A stretch of DNA of 64,000 nucleotides from Mesorhabditis belari (lineage: Eukaryota; Nematoda; Chromadorea; Rhabditida; Rhabditidae): contig CAUEEP010000502.1 of the NCBI GenBank assembly GCA_958450365.1, positions 44,791 to 108,790 of the forward strand, read 5' to 3'. Of this stretch, positions 1-12,179 are shown piece by piece. Each line of letters begins with the position of its first letter. Positions within the stretch are counted from its first letter, which is position 1. A program made the position numbers and the translations under genes. The notes below the pieces were generated by a model. It had not been told where the DNA came from and did not search any database. It saw nothing but the letters and a program-made list of their open reading frames with translations.

Positions 1-900
1 AAGCCTTGTCCCCTTATAAAATAGATAATTTGGATAGAAACTTTTGAAAATCCAACGAAACGGTGTTGATTTTCAGATTCTCCATACATTTTCACATTAA
101 GAGTGAAATTTTTTGATTGCTAGCTTTACTCGAACAATTGTTTATGTATATTTCTTTATGATGAATCAAGAAATGGAGATTCTTTCGCTTCTCCTTAAGA
201 GTAGCCAAAAGAGTAAGAGTAAGAGTAGCTAAAAGAGTAAGAGTAGCCAAAAGAGTAAGAGTAAGAGTAGCTAAAAGAGTAAGAGTAGCCAAAAGAGTAA
301 GAGTAAGAGTAAGAGTAGCCAAAAGAGTAAGAGTAAGAGTAAGAGTATCCAAAAGAGTAAGAGTAACCAAAAGAGTAAGAGTAAGAGTAGCTAAAAGAGT
401 AAGAGTAACCAAAAGAGTAAGAGTAACCAAAAGAGTAAGAGTAGCTAAAAGAGTAAGAGTAAGAGTAAGAGTAACCAAAAGAGTAAGAGTAACCAAAAGA
501 GTAAGAGTAAGAGTAGCCAAAAGAGTAAGAGTAAGAGTAAAAGTAGCCAAAAGAGTAAGAGTAAGAGTAAGAGTATCCAAAAGAGTAAGAGTAACCAAAA
601 GAGTAAGAGTAAGAGTAGCTAAAAGAGTAAGAGTAACCAAAAGAGTAAGAGTAACCAAAAGAGTAAGAGTAAGAGTAACCAAAAGAGTAAGAGTAAGAGT
701 AACCAAAAGAGTAAGAGTAAGAGTAAGAGTAGCCAAAAGAAAATAAAAATACAGAAATAAAAATTGTCCGATTAAAGCTAGTAATCTAAAAACTTCAATC
801 TTAATGTGAAAATGTATGGAGAATCTGAAAATCAACACCGTTTTGTTGGATTTTCAAGATTTTCTATCACAATTATCTATTTTATAAGGGGACAAGACTT
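1..900. mobile_element. foldback element with GAGTAA-array core
   Basis: Arms at about 1-125 and 770-900 are reverse complements (outer end TTGTCCCCTTATAAAATAG). The loop, 190-740, is an array of GAGTAA/GAGTAGCCAAAA units. A long - strand ORF (92-838) is only the array read through. A third copy of the terminus lies at 1092-1119. The left end may extend beyond the window. Confidence 0.75.
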
Positions 901-960
901 TTCAGCCATTTCGCTTTCAGAGAAAATCCTCTTTCGCAGAAAATCTTCTCGTTTTATGCA

Positions 961-1033
961 AACCTATCTGTCAGCCGTTTTTTGGCTGACAGATAGGTTT
1001 GGCTGACAGATTGCAAACCTATCTGTCAGCCAC
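961..1033. repeat. hairpin of CTGTCAGCC repeats
   Basis: Nested inverted copies of AACCTATCTGTCAGCC form a near-perfect hairpin just outside the foldback element. Confidence 0.6.
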
Positions 1034-1119
1034 TCTTCTTCGGAATCAAAGTGTTTGTTCGCCAAGTCATTGCTCATCGCTCGGAAGAAGTTTTATCTAT
1101 TTTATAAGGGGACAGGACT

Positions 1120-1980
1120 TTTCAGTCATTCTGTATATCTGATTGCTGAATGTCTGCCGATACAATAATCGGCGATTAGCTAGAGTTTTTTTTTGTTCTT
1201 TTGAACACAATGAAGATCAGCTTTATCATTCATTCACTTAACAAGTTCGAATTTAAATTTGAATAGAATTTGAATAGAATTTGAATAGAATTTGAATAGA
1301 ATTCAGCAATTCTTCAGCCTCTACAGCCTCTCTTCAGTCTCTCCTTGTGTTCTGTGTGTCATTTTCCTATTCCCAGTCATTGTCAATTCCCATTCCCAGT
1401 CATTTCCCATCTTTCATTGTCACTTTTTGATGCTTAAATGAATAAAATATTGTTCTAAATGCGATCTACTAATAAAATTAGCAAAACGCCAAACAGGATT
1501 CTGGTATAAATAGTGTTAAATCAAAATTTTTGTTGCCCAGACTATCAGTGAGAAAATTCGAATCCGGATTTGATCTTATAACTTTACATTTAATCATTTT
1601 CAATCTTACATTTAATCTTACATCTTACATTTAATCATTTTCAATCATTTCCAAGCAATTAACCCAATTCAATAGCTTTATCTAAACCCTAAAAAATGAT
1701 TTATCAAATAGCAGGAAGGAAGCAAGAAATAAAAAGAAAAAGAAAAATGAGTAATCCTGTAGTTTCTTGTTAAGAAAAGCCGTCAAGAAAAGAAAGAAAA
1801 GCCATCTTTCTGTTGCGCAACGAAAAACCAAACAAAAACTCATCAAAACGCATCAAAACTCATCAAAATTACGGTACTTTTAAAAAGAAAAGTTTCAAAA
1901 ATAAGTTTATCCAATAAATATAAATATTCTTCGTCCTGGAAAAATTAGTTTACAATTCCTTTTACAATTTCAACTCAAAA
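1120..1980. other. non-coding, no feature beyond short repeats
   Basis: AT-rich spacer with a short GAATAGAATTT array (1260-1300) and repeated ACATTTAATC. No exon or RNA gene seen. Confidence 0.5.
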
Positions 1981-2130
1981 GATTTTTCCAGCTATTGATT
2001 CCAGCTATTGATTCCAGCTATTCTTCCAGTTATTGATTCCAGCTATTGATTTCAGCTATTGATTCCAGCTATTGATTCCAGCTATTGATTCCAGCTATTG
2101 ATTTGATTTCAGCTATTGATTTCAGCTATT
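1981..2130 (+). repeat. CCAGCTATTGATT tandem array
   Basis: About ten 13-bp units directly before the maT remnant. Confidence 0.8.
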
Positions 2131-2174
2131 GATTACTGATGCTTTGAAAGAACTAGGCATTGGTGTGGTATTTA

Positions 2175-2800
2175 CAGGGTGCGTCATAATTATTGCAACA
2201 AGAGTTTTCCACACCGTTTTCCGTTTTCCACCGTTTTCCGTTTTCCAAACAGCTTTCTTATTTTTTGCCCCCTTTTTTGTTGTGTTGCGTTCTATCTTCT
2301 TTATTCTTGCCTAATTGCCCAAAGAAGACGAAGAAGACAGTTCAGGACTGGTGTGTGGCCAACTTTCCCTCAGTGATCACCAAGGATGAATGGCCTCCAA
2401 ACTCACCGAATCTCAATGTGATGGACTTTTCCATTTGGGCAATCTTAGAGGCTAATGTCTACTCTCGAAAACACAAAAGTTTGGATTGTTTGAAGAAGTC
2501 TTTGACCTTGAAGAAGTCTTTGACCTTGAAGAAGTCTTTGACCTTGAAGAAGTCTTTGACCTTGAAGAAGTCTTTGACCAAAGGATGGAAGGCGACTCCT
2601 CAAGATGACATTCGGGCCGCAGTGGAGGCATATCCGAACCGATTAAGGGCTGTTATCAAGGCAAAAGGCGGTCATATCGAATGATCTCTTGTTTCCTTAT
2701 TTGTTACTGTTAAATAAAGCTATTTCTGTTTAAAAATCTTCTTCCAGTGAAACTTCTTGGTGTGCAATGCCTTGAGTATCTTGTTGCAATAATTATGACG
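2175..2800 (+). mobile_element. maT-like transposon remnant
   Basis: The left end (CAGGGTGCGTCATAATTATT after TA) and the right end (ATAATTATGACG before TA) are inverted. The + strand retains only the transposase C-terminus: FPSVITKDEWPPNSPNLNVM followed by DFSIWAILE, ending KAKGGHIE at 2684. It is related to, but distinct from, the 33.8-kb element. The right terminus has lost its last bases. Confidence 0.75.
2490..2580 (+). repeat. 18-bp in-frame repeat within transposase remnant
   Basis: Five copies of an 18-bp unit, each coding KKSLTL, expand the transposase helix that is single-copy (LKKSL) in the 33.8-kb relative. Expansion after the element died is likely. Confidence 0.8.
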
Positions 2801-3077
2801 TAGAATTTCACTGAAGCTTCGCCAAGCCATCCTTAGCCATCCCTAACCAACATTAGAAACACTTGAACTTGGATTTAGCTCAAGAAAAAAAAACCAGGCT
2901 AAGTTTTATAGCTCTTTAATTCATCAAAACTCATCAAAACCCATCAAAACTCATCAAAATCACAATACTTTTAAATAGAAAAGTTTCAAATAAGTTTCAA
3001 AATAAGTTTATCCAATAAATATTTGAATAAAATACTCTTTTTACTATTTTTTAGATCTTAAAACTTAAATAAAAGTA

Positions 3078-3589
3078 TTGGGTTGATGCATAATTATCCG
3101 GACTTCTTTTTGCGTGCTTGTATCTTTTTTGTTTTGAAAGCTTTTTGTCTATTTCTTTTTTTTAAATATTCGTTATTCTTTAGTGAACAAAATGCGTGTC
3201 GACAATCATATCCATCTTCGCCATATCATGCTCTACCACTTCGAAAAGGGATGGTCTGCCGCAGAGTCGTTTCGCGATCTCAAAGAACTGGAGAAGCCCC
3301 AACGGACTACCACGTCAATCGATCGCTCAAAAATTGGCAAACAAATAAGATCTACAACGATTTGGATGACTTGATAGACGATGTTAAAGCGTGGATTGCC
3401 TCCAAAGATCGTTTATTCTTCGCTCGTGGAATCGATCGTCTTCCAAGCAAATGGCAATCAGTTATTGATGTAGGCGGTGAATATGCTCCAGAATAATCAA
3501 TTAAACATATTTTTCTAACTATTTATGTTATTTTTTGTTAAATAAAATCATTTATAAAAGAAGTCCGGATAATTATGCATCAACCCAAT
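3078..3589 (+). mobile_element. internally deleted mariner element
   Basis: A 512-bp element with 30+ bp inverted termini (TTGGGTTGATGCATAATTAT) and TA duplications. The + strand keeps the transposase N-terminus from ATG 3192 (HIHLRHIMLYHFEKGWSAAE) and the C-terminus (DRLPSKWQSVIDVGGEY, stop 3496); the catalytic middle is gone. It lies upstream of the bZIP start codon, 251 bp away, so it may influence that promoter. Confidence 0.85.
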
Positions 3590-3840
3590 ATTTTATTTTC
3601 AAAAGAAACAAAAGAATTCTATTTTCAAAAGCATCGAAACAAGAATTTCGTTGAGCAACAAAAAGTTTTTTGCCAAAAATTTTTGTGAAAATGGTTTCGT
3701 CATAAAATTCTCTCAAAAGCAGTTTTGTTTCACTAACGCTTTTTTTTTCAATTCACATTTTGGAGGCGATTTAACCTTTGGCAAGACTATTTTCAAGGGG
3801 AATCCACTGACTTCGATTGTTTTTTTTTTTTGTTTAAAAC

Positions 3841-6800
3841 ATGAGCTACGATGCCCAAGGTCGGTTATACGAGTATCCTCTGCACGATTCAGGTTTCGTT
3901 TGTTTCGTTTGTTTCTTTTTTTTAAAGATATTTAAATTTGTTATGTATATTTCTATATTTCTAGCTTTCTATAGCTTTCGTCTGACATTTCTCATTGATT
4001 TCCATCGGTTTTTAGAGTTTCTAGTTTAGAAACTAGTAGCACAAATATTAGGTAAATGCATAAGAAATGCGGATTTCAACATTTTCATAAATTTCCAACG
4101 ATAGAAACTCTGATATCGATGAATGTTATACTATTTGAATGTAAACTATTTAAAAGTCGTAAACCTCCTCTACAAAATAGGCAAAAACGTGTTTCAATTG
4201 ATCGAAGCATTGAAGAGATTTCGAGGGCCAAATGCGAGTGACCAAAAAAGGAATCGAGTCACTTTAGGGACAAGTTTAGTGTGCTCAAAATAGAGTTAGC
4301 TTCCCAAAGTTGAAGATTTAAAAAAAGGATATCTTTTTCTTATATCTTTTCTTATATCTTTTTAATATTAGCAGCTGCCAAGCCTGCACTGTGCTCTTGT
4401 AGGAACTCATGAAGCATGACAAGCCGCACTGTGCTCCTGTAGGAACTCATGAAGCATGACAAGCCTGCACTGTGCTCTTGTAGGAACTCATGAAGCATGA
4501 CAAGCCGCACTGTGCTCCTGTAGGAACTCATGAAGCATGACAAGCCTGCACTGTGCTCTTGTAGGAACTCATGAAGCATGACAAGCCGCACTGTGCTCTT
4601 GTAGGAACTCATGAAGCATGACAAGCCGCACTGTGCTCTTGTAGGAACTCATGAAGCATGACAAGCCGCACTGTGCTCTTGTAGGAACTCATGAAGCATG
4701 ACAAGCCGCACTGTGCTCTTGTAGGAACTCATGAAGCATGACAAGCCGCACTGTGCTCCTGTAGGAACTCATGAAGCATGACATGACGAATATGTCCCGG
4801 TGGCAGATTGTCGAGGGCAGAAAAATGATTGTAAAAACAAAGTTTTCCCATGAAATGATCCCAAATTTTAATTATTTTGAATGATATTTTTAGGATAATG
4901 ATTTTAAGGCGCTCATTTTCCACTATATAGTCAAAACCGAACGCTTTTGAAAGTGGGGTTGTCAAAAAGTGCCTTTTTTTGCTCACTCGCATTTCGCCCT
5001 CAAAATTTCTTCAATGATTCTCCAATTGAAACACGTTTTAGCCTATTTTATAGAGGAGATTTACAACTTTCAAATAGTTTATAACATTCATCGATAACAT
5101 TCATCGATATCAGGGTTTCTATCGTTGGGAATTTATGGAAATGTTGAAATCCGCATTTCTTATGCGTGTACCTAATAGTTTCATAATAGCAAATCATTCG
5201 ATACTAATAGCAAAATCATCAGCTTTTAATCAACAAATCATTACATTGTTGTTGAATGTTAAAATGTTGAAATCCGCATTTCTTATGCATCTACCTAATA
5301 AGTTCAAATAAACAAAACAAAACAAAAAGTTTTCCTACCTTCCCTACCTACCCATATCTTCGAACTTTTTCTTGTCTTTTTCCATTACACGATTATGGGT
5401 TTCGTTTTTACTCGATGATTCGGTTTTTGAACACTTTGCGGCAACGGAAAACCATCTTCGGAAACCCATCTTCGGAAAACCATTCAATATTTATCTAAAT
5501 CAATCTTTAATATCTATTCTTAAAATAGTTATAAGACAAAAAATAGTACTGTAGAAAGATCAGTCGAAAAAGTCTTTTCGTTTCTTTATAAGAAAAGAAA
5601 AAAGGAATTATCAGAATTGTCAGCTCTAATCCAACTTCTAAGTTTTCCAAAAGCTGTCCAGTCTCAACTTTATCACATCTTTTCTTTAAAGCATAATTTG
5701 AATAAGATCTACTTCTTAAACAATCAATATTTATCTAAATCAATCTTTAATATCTATTCTTAAAATATTTGTAAGATAAAAAATAGTACTGTAGAAAGAT
5801 AAATCGAAAAAGTCTTTTCGTTTCTTTTCGGTGCTTCTATTTAAAGTCAACAAATGCACCAATTAAACAACAGTTTATTTCATCAAAAAAACCCAATTAT
5901 TTTTCTGTAAAATCACATTAAAACGGCTTTCAAATGTCTTAAGTTTGAATCTTTTTTGTTAACCTAAAGTTGGGTAGTCAAAAAGTGATTCGATGATTCG
6001 ATTTCGACACTTTTAGCTAAGGAAACCTATCTTTGTGTCTATAGATAAAAGATAGAGCACAAAAAGTTTGGTATATAGCTAAATCTAAATTTTTGGAAAA
6101 ATTGAGTCAGCCAATCTCTTCGTAGAGGTTTTTTTAAGAGATTTTTATAGAAAAACGTTTTCAATTTGCTTGAAAGCGAAACGAAATTGACTTAAAAAGA
6201 TGGAAATTCATTCAAATTGACTTTAAAAGATGGAAATTCATCTAAATTGACTTAAAATGATGAAAATTCATTCAAATTGACTTAAAAAGATGGGAAATTG
6301 ATTTAAATTGACTTGAAAAGATGAAAATTGATTCAAATTGACTTTAAAAGATGGAAATTCATTTAAATTGACTTTAAAAGATGGGAAATTCATCCAAATT
6401 GCCTTTAAAAGATGGAAATTCATTCAAATTGACTTTAAAAGCTGAAAATTGATTCAAATTGACTTAAAAATATGGGAAATTGATTTAAATTGACTTTAAA
6501 AGATGGGAAATTCATCCAAATTGACTTTAAAAGATAGAAATTCATTCAAATTGACTTAAAAAGATGGAAATTGAATGGAGTGATTCGATGATTCGATTTC
6601 GACGCTTTTAGCTGAGGAAACCCATCTTTGTGTCAATCGATAAAAGATAGAGCATAAAAAGTTAGATAAAGAAATTGATTTCAAATTCATTCAATCAATT
6701 TCTTCGTAGAGATTTTCATAGTTTTACATAAGAAAATGCGTTTTTCCCTCTCGCATTTGCTCGTAAGTGAATCGAATTTTTTTTCGATGAATTGATGGAA

Positions 6801-9800
6801 ATCAACAAAAAGATGGAAATTGAGCAATAAATTGATGCAAATTGATGCAAATTCACTTAAAAAGATCGAAAATGAAAGAATAAACAAGGGAAGGGAAAAG
6901 TCACTTTATTGGTCAGATTAATTGATGAATTTGCATTTTTCATTCATTATGAAATTCATTTTTCAACAAATTTATGAAAGGGAACGAAGAGACTTTCTGG
7001 AAAATGAAATAGTAAAATAATAAAGTAAAATCGAATTCTAAAATAATAGTAAAATGAAAAAGAAACATTTTTCTAGATTACGATGAGATTGCTCGGACAC
7101 CAGTCGGCCCACTTTGGGCTGATTTCCCGCTGGGTCAAGAAAAAGAGAACACTGGTGATGGAGGTGGTGGAGGAGGGCTGCTGGATTTGAATCGACAGCC
7201 AGTCACGCCCGAGAATCGATTGTAAGTTTCAACGATAAACGATTCAACCAGTTGCCAATTGCACACAGTTCCTAATTGCATAAAGTTGCTAATTCCAAAC
7301 AGTTCCTAATCCCAAACAGTTCCTAATTCCAAACAGTTCCTAATTCCAAACAGTTCCTAATCCCAAACAGTTCCTAATTCCGAACAGTTCCTAATTCCAA
7401 ACAGTTCCTAATTCCAAACAGTTCCTAATTCCAAACAGTTCCTAATTCCAAACAGTTCCTAATTCCAAACAGTTCCTAATTCCAAACAGTTACCAATTTC
7501 TCAAATTACCTTAACACCAATCCATTCGATTGTCGATCAAAAATTGATGGCTTTCCACTGGAACCTCGTATCTCTGAGGCTTTAGAAGAAGGCTTTAGAG
7601 GGTGTTCCTCGCGAATAATGTGTTTTTTGAAACGCAAAAATAGAGCACTCAACACTAGTCCAAATTAGTGAAAAAAAAGCAAAACTGATAGTCGCCTCGC
7701 CCCTTTTGCCATTGGCAATCTAACTTTGAGCTAAAATTTCTTGGTGTTGGGCTGTTTAATTTCAATAGTTTTTATATCAATCGATAGAGAAAGACTTGGC
7801 ACATCCGATGATACCAAGAGCATTTAAATTGAATAGCCCAACATCGAGATATTTGAGCTCAAAGTTAGATTACCAATGGCAAACGGGGCGGAGCGACGGA
7901 CCTTTTAGTCGTGCCTCGCCCCGTTTGCCATTGGCAATCTAATTTTGAGCTCAAATTTCTCGGTGCCGGGTTATTCAATTTAAATGGTTCTTGTACCAAT
8001 CGATAGAGAAAGACTTGGTGCATCTAATGATACCAAGAATATTTCAGTTGAACAGCCAAACGCCAAGAAATTTGAGCTCAAAGTTAGATTTCCAATGGCA
8101 ATGGGAGCGGCTCGTATAATTTTTGCTAAAAGGACGGTAATTCTTTTCCAAAAAAAATTGGCGCAAAAATCACGAGCGCCGCCTTATATACGACACTTTT
8201 TAAAGATACTTTTAAAGATAAAGAGCCGTTTAAATGATTTGGTGGGAAATTCCCATCCAATGTAAAGATATTGGATTTACTCGTCGTGTAAAGAGGATTA
8301 CTTCGTAGTTACTCGACGATTACTCGTAGTTACTCGTAGTTACTCGACGATTACTCGTAGTTACTCGACGATTACTCGTCGTTACTCGACGATTACTCGT
8401 AGTTACTCGTAGTTGCTCGACGATTAATCTATTACTCGACGATTACTCGTAGCTACTCGACGATTACTCATAGTTACTCGACGATTATTCGTAGTTACTC
8501 GACAATCGAGTAACTACGAGTAATCGATTAATCGACTAAAGATAAAGATTACTCATGCAAATTTGACTCGAGTTTACTCACTTTACTACTTTGCTACACT
8601 ACTCATTTTACTCGCTCGCAAGGAACACACTCGAAGAAGAATCATCACCATTTTTTTGTTTGGGCAACATTTGCACCTAACCACAGGGGTTAATCTTGAA
8701 CACAAACTATTCCAGAGCCGTCTCTCATCAACCGGATTTTCGCTTCTGTCCAAATCAAGTCCAATTCTTGCCATCACATGGAAATTCTTGCCAATGGAAT
8801 CACAGCCAACATCCGACTCAAATTCAGCAAAATCAAGCCGCTCACGGTTTGAAAATTGATTTTGTTTTTCAAATTTTTAATTCAAAACGATTTTATTGAT
8901 AAAGTAAATAGGACATTTAGCAGATAAATAGCAGATAAATAGCAGATAAATAGCAGATAAATAGCAGATAAATAGCAGATTACAATAGCAGATTACAATA
9001 GCATATTACTTTGGTTTTAACACGTTGACGACAATGACGTTTTTGCACAAACAATCGCATGGGACAACGTTGTTTTTTTTCGACAAAAACGACAAATGTC
9101 ACCTGAAATTGTCACCTAAAAAATTAGAATTTTAATAATTAACGGTTAAATCGACATTTTCCGGGACCAAGTCGAATATAGATTCCACCCTACTTGCTTA
9201 TTTAATATCCATCATCAGCAAACATAAATATGCACAAAAAAATCAATAACTACTGTCCTACTGTCGTACTGTCACCTGACATCAGGTGACAATGTTCCAG
9301 GCGAACGAATATGTGTCAGACAGCATCAGGTGACAATGTCGTCAACGTGTTAAAAAAAGAATCGGATTTAAAAGGTGAAACGTTGAAAACTGCAAAGTTT
9401 GAAGTTTTCATTCGAAACGAATAAACTTTGACCACTTTGGCTTGGTCTAATTCTATTCTATTAGGTTGATGCATAAGTGTTTTTGTTCCTTTTCGTCAGC
9501 CGTTTCAAGCCAACAAATGCACCAATTAAACTACGGTTGATTTCATTAGAAAAAGCAATTATTTTTCTGCAAAATAACATTAAAACGGGTTTAAAAATAA
9601 CCTGGATTATATGCCTGGATTTTCTTGAGAGTATGAAGTCGGGTAGTCAAAAAGGGCTAACTCGATGATGCGGTTTAGACACCTTAGCTAAAGAAAACCT
9701 ATCTTCGTGTCAATAGATAAAAGATAGAGAAAAAAAAGTTTGATATTTCGCCAAAATTTCAGAGAAATTCATTCAGCCAATTTTTCCGTAGAGTTTTTTA

Positions 9801-12139
9801 TAGATTTTTACGAAAAAGGCGTTTTTCACTCTCGAATTTGCTTGAAAGTGAACCGAAATTCATTTAAAAAGATGCAAATTGAACAAAAAAACACTTTTTT
9901 TATAGAGCAAACTATAGATTAATTCGTGAATTTGTTACTTTTTAACAGAAGTACGAAAAAAAACGAAAAGACTTATGCATCAACCTATTAGGAGTCTTTT
10001 TTCTAATCTTTTTTGTATTTTCTAAAGTAATCAAATACGCTTAATTCATTGACGATATTTTTAGAATGTTTTGAACATGCTATCACTTCTTATCTTGCCT
10101 CTCTCTTCACTTTCCCGCTTAGCAACATTGCAGAGCCGAAACTCCAGCTAGCCTTAATAGCCTAAGTAAAATAACTTTAGTAAAAGAGTCAAAAAAAACA
10201 ATCTGACCAATCTGACCAAGTCGGGTCAAAGTTTATTACTTTACATTTGCTTTGATAACAAAAATTATTAAAGGGTTTTTGGGAGTGGGACAAATGCGAT
10301 CGTTTTTTTGGCGCACCCGGACATTTGTGCACCTTTTTTTCCGCACCTTGCCCATTAGCGCACCTTTTTTTCGCGTTTTAAGCTCTAAAAGCTCTAAAAA
10401 AGCTCTAACAAGCTAACATTAACCAATTTCTATTCCAAAAGTTGTTTTTCTAGGTAATTTTAGGGCGTAGAATCGAAATTTTGACATATCAGAGCTTGTG
10501 GAAGCGAGCGGACGGAGTTATACAAAGAGAAAGATCGACAATTTTCTGTAATTTGATTTAGCCGTTTTGTCTTTTGGTTCCACATTGGTTTTGGTTGGTT
10601 TTGGTTGGTTTTGTTGGTTCCACGCGCTCTGTTATATCAAAATTTCGATTCTACGCCCTCAAATTACCTAGAAAAACAACATTTGGAATAGAAATTGGTT
10701 AATATTAGCTTTTTAGAGCTTTTTTTAGAGCTTTTAGAGCTTAAAACGCGAAAAAAGGTGCGCTAATGGGCAAGGTGCGGAAAAAAAGGTGCGCAAATGT
10801 CCGGGTGCGCCAAAAAAACGATCGCATTTGTCCCACTCCCGGGTTTTTGATAACAAAAATTATTAAAGCCTTTTTGCAAAACTTACCTAATTTTGAGCAA
10901 GTTTAAAATGTATATATCTTGTCAAAAAGTTTCAGATCTTATTTTCTTATCTTATTTCAGATCTTAACGAACAACCCGGCCCTTCCACTTCGTCAAGCTC
11001 ATCAAATTCAGCAACAGGCAAGAAGCCGCGCGGACGACCGAGGATTTACAAATATGATGCAAAGGTTTGAGAAAAGGATTTAAAACGTTTCACTAAGCAT
11101 TTCCTCAATTACCTTAAATACTGTAATAGTACCCCACCCCCTCGTACAGTCGCGTAGTCGCAAAAGTTTTTAGCAAAAGTATTTCATTTTTTTTCAAAGC
11201 GCCTGTACTTTCAAAAAGTGCGTCTTTGGTATGAAAAAATAGCTGAAATTCAGGGCTATTTTTTGATACCAAAGCGCGCATTGTAGCATAAATCAATGTC
11301 GAGAAAAACTCGTCCAAAGCTAGACTACGCCTAGCTCCGCACCGTCATTATGGGCGTGGGGTACTATTACAATATTTACGGCATGAATTTCGATCCACTA
11401 TCAGTTTTGTTTTCATTTCTAAAATTTAAAAGTAAGTAAGGTAAGTAAAATTTGACTTATTTCATAGCATTTCATATTTTAACGGAATTTAAAATTCTGT
11501 AATCCCGATAAAACTGTTTTTTTTTAAACTTAAAACTCCCTTAGATTAACTTAGATTCTCCAATTTGCGGGATTTAACAGAATTGTGTCCATTTTGCATT
11601 ACGCGAGCCGTATAATCATAAATAATAAATAATAATCTACTACCATATTTTCTCTAATAGTAGTGCACCCTGAGCGTCGCCTAAATTCCTCGAAATCTCG
11701 AGAACCGCTTATCAGAAGCTATCGATGTGGGGTCAGAAAATGTAGCTGACAATGAGATCTTGTGAGGGATTTGAGTGTTGAGCTTCTGGGAAAACTTGGA
11801 AACCGTAAAATTGTCACTAACTCGGCTCGTTGGAGTGCACTACTATTAGAGAGAATACCGGCATAAGACTTTTATGGAACGGTTGACAAATAACATTCAA
11901 ACACGTTTCTTCTCCGTGTAATTTGGCCCAATCCTGTAGCATTTCGGATTTCAACGATAACAACGATAGACCAGGAAAAGCATTTGAATAGCGGATTGTC
12001 GCTAAGAATTTTGAGCTTCTGCCAAAACTTAGAAACCGTAAAATAGTCATCAACTCGGCTCGACGCGGACTACTATTAGAGAGAAGACGGTATATATAAA
12101 GGGACTAAGACGTCTCTCTGTCTGTCTATCTGTCTGTCC

Positions 12140-12179
<40 letters not shown>

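Noticed and set aside
92..838. 248-residue - strand ORF rich in Thr/Leu
   Set aside because: It is the GAGTAA array inside a foldback element read in one open frame; no start context, no splice sites.
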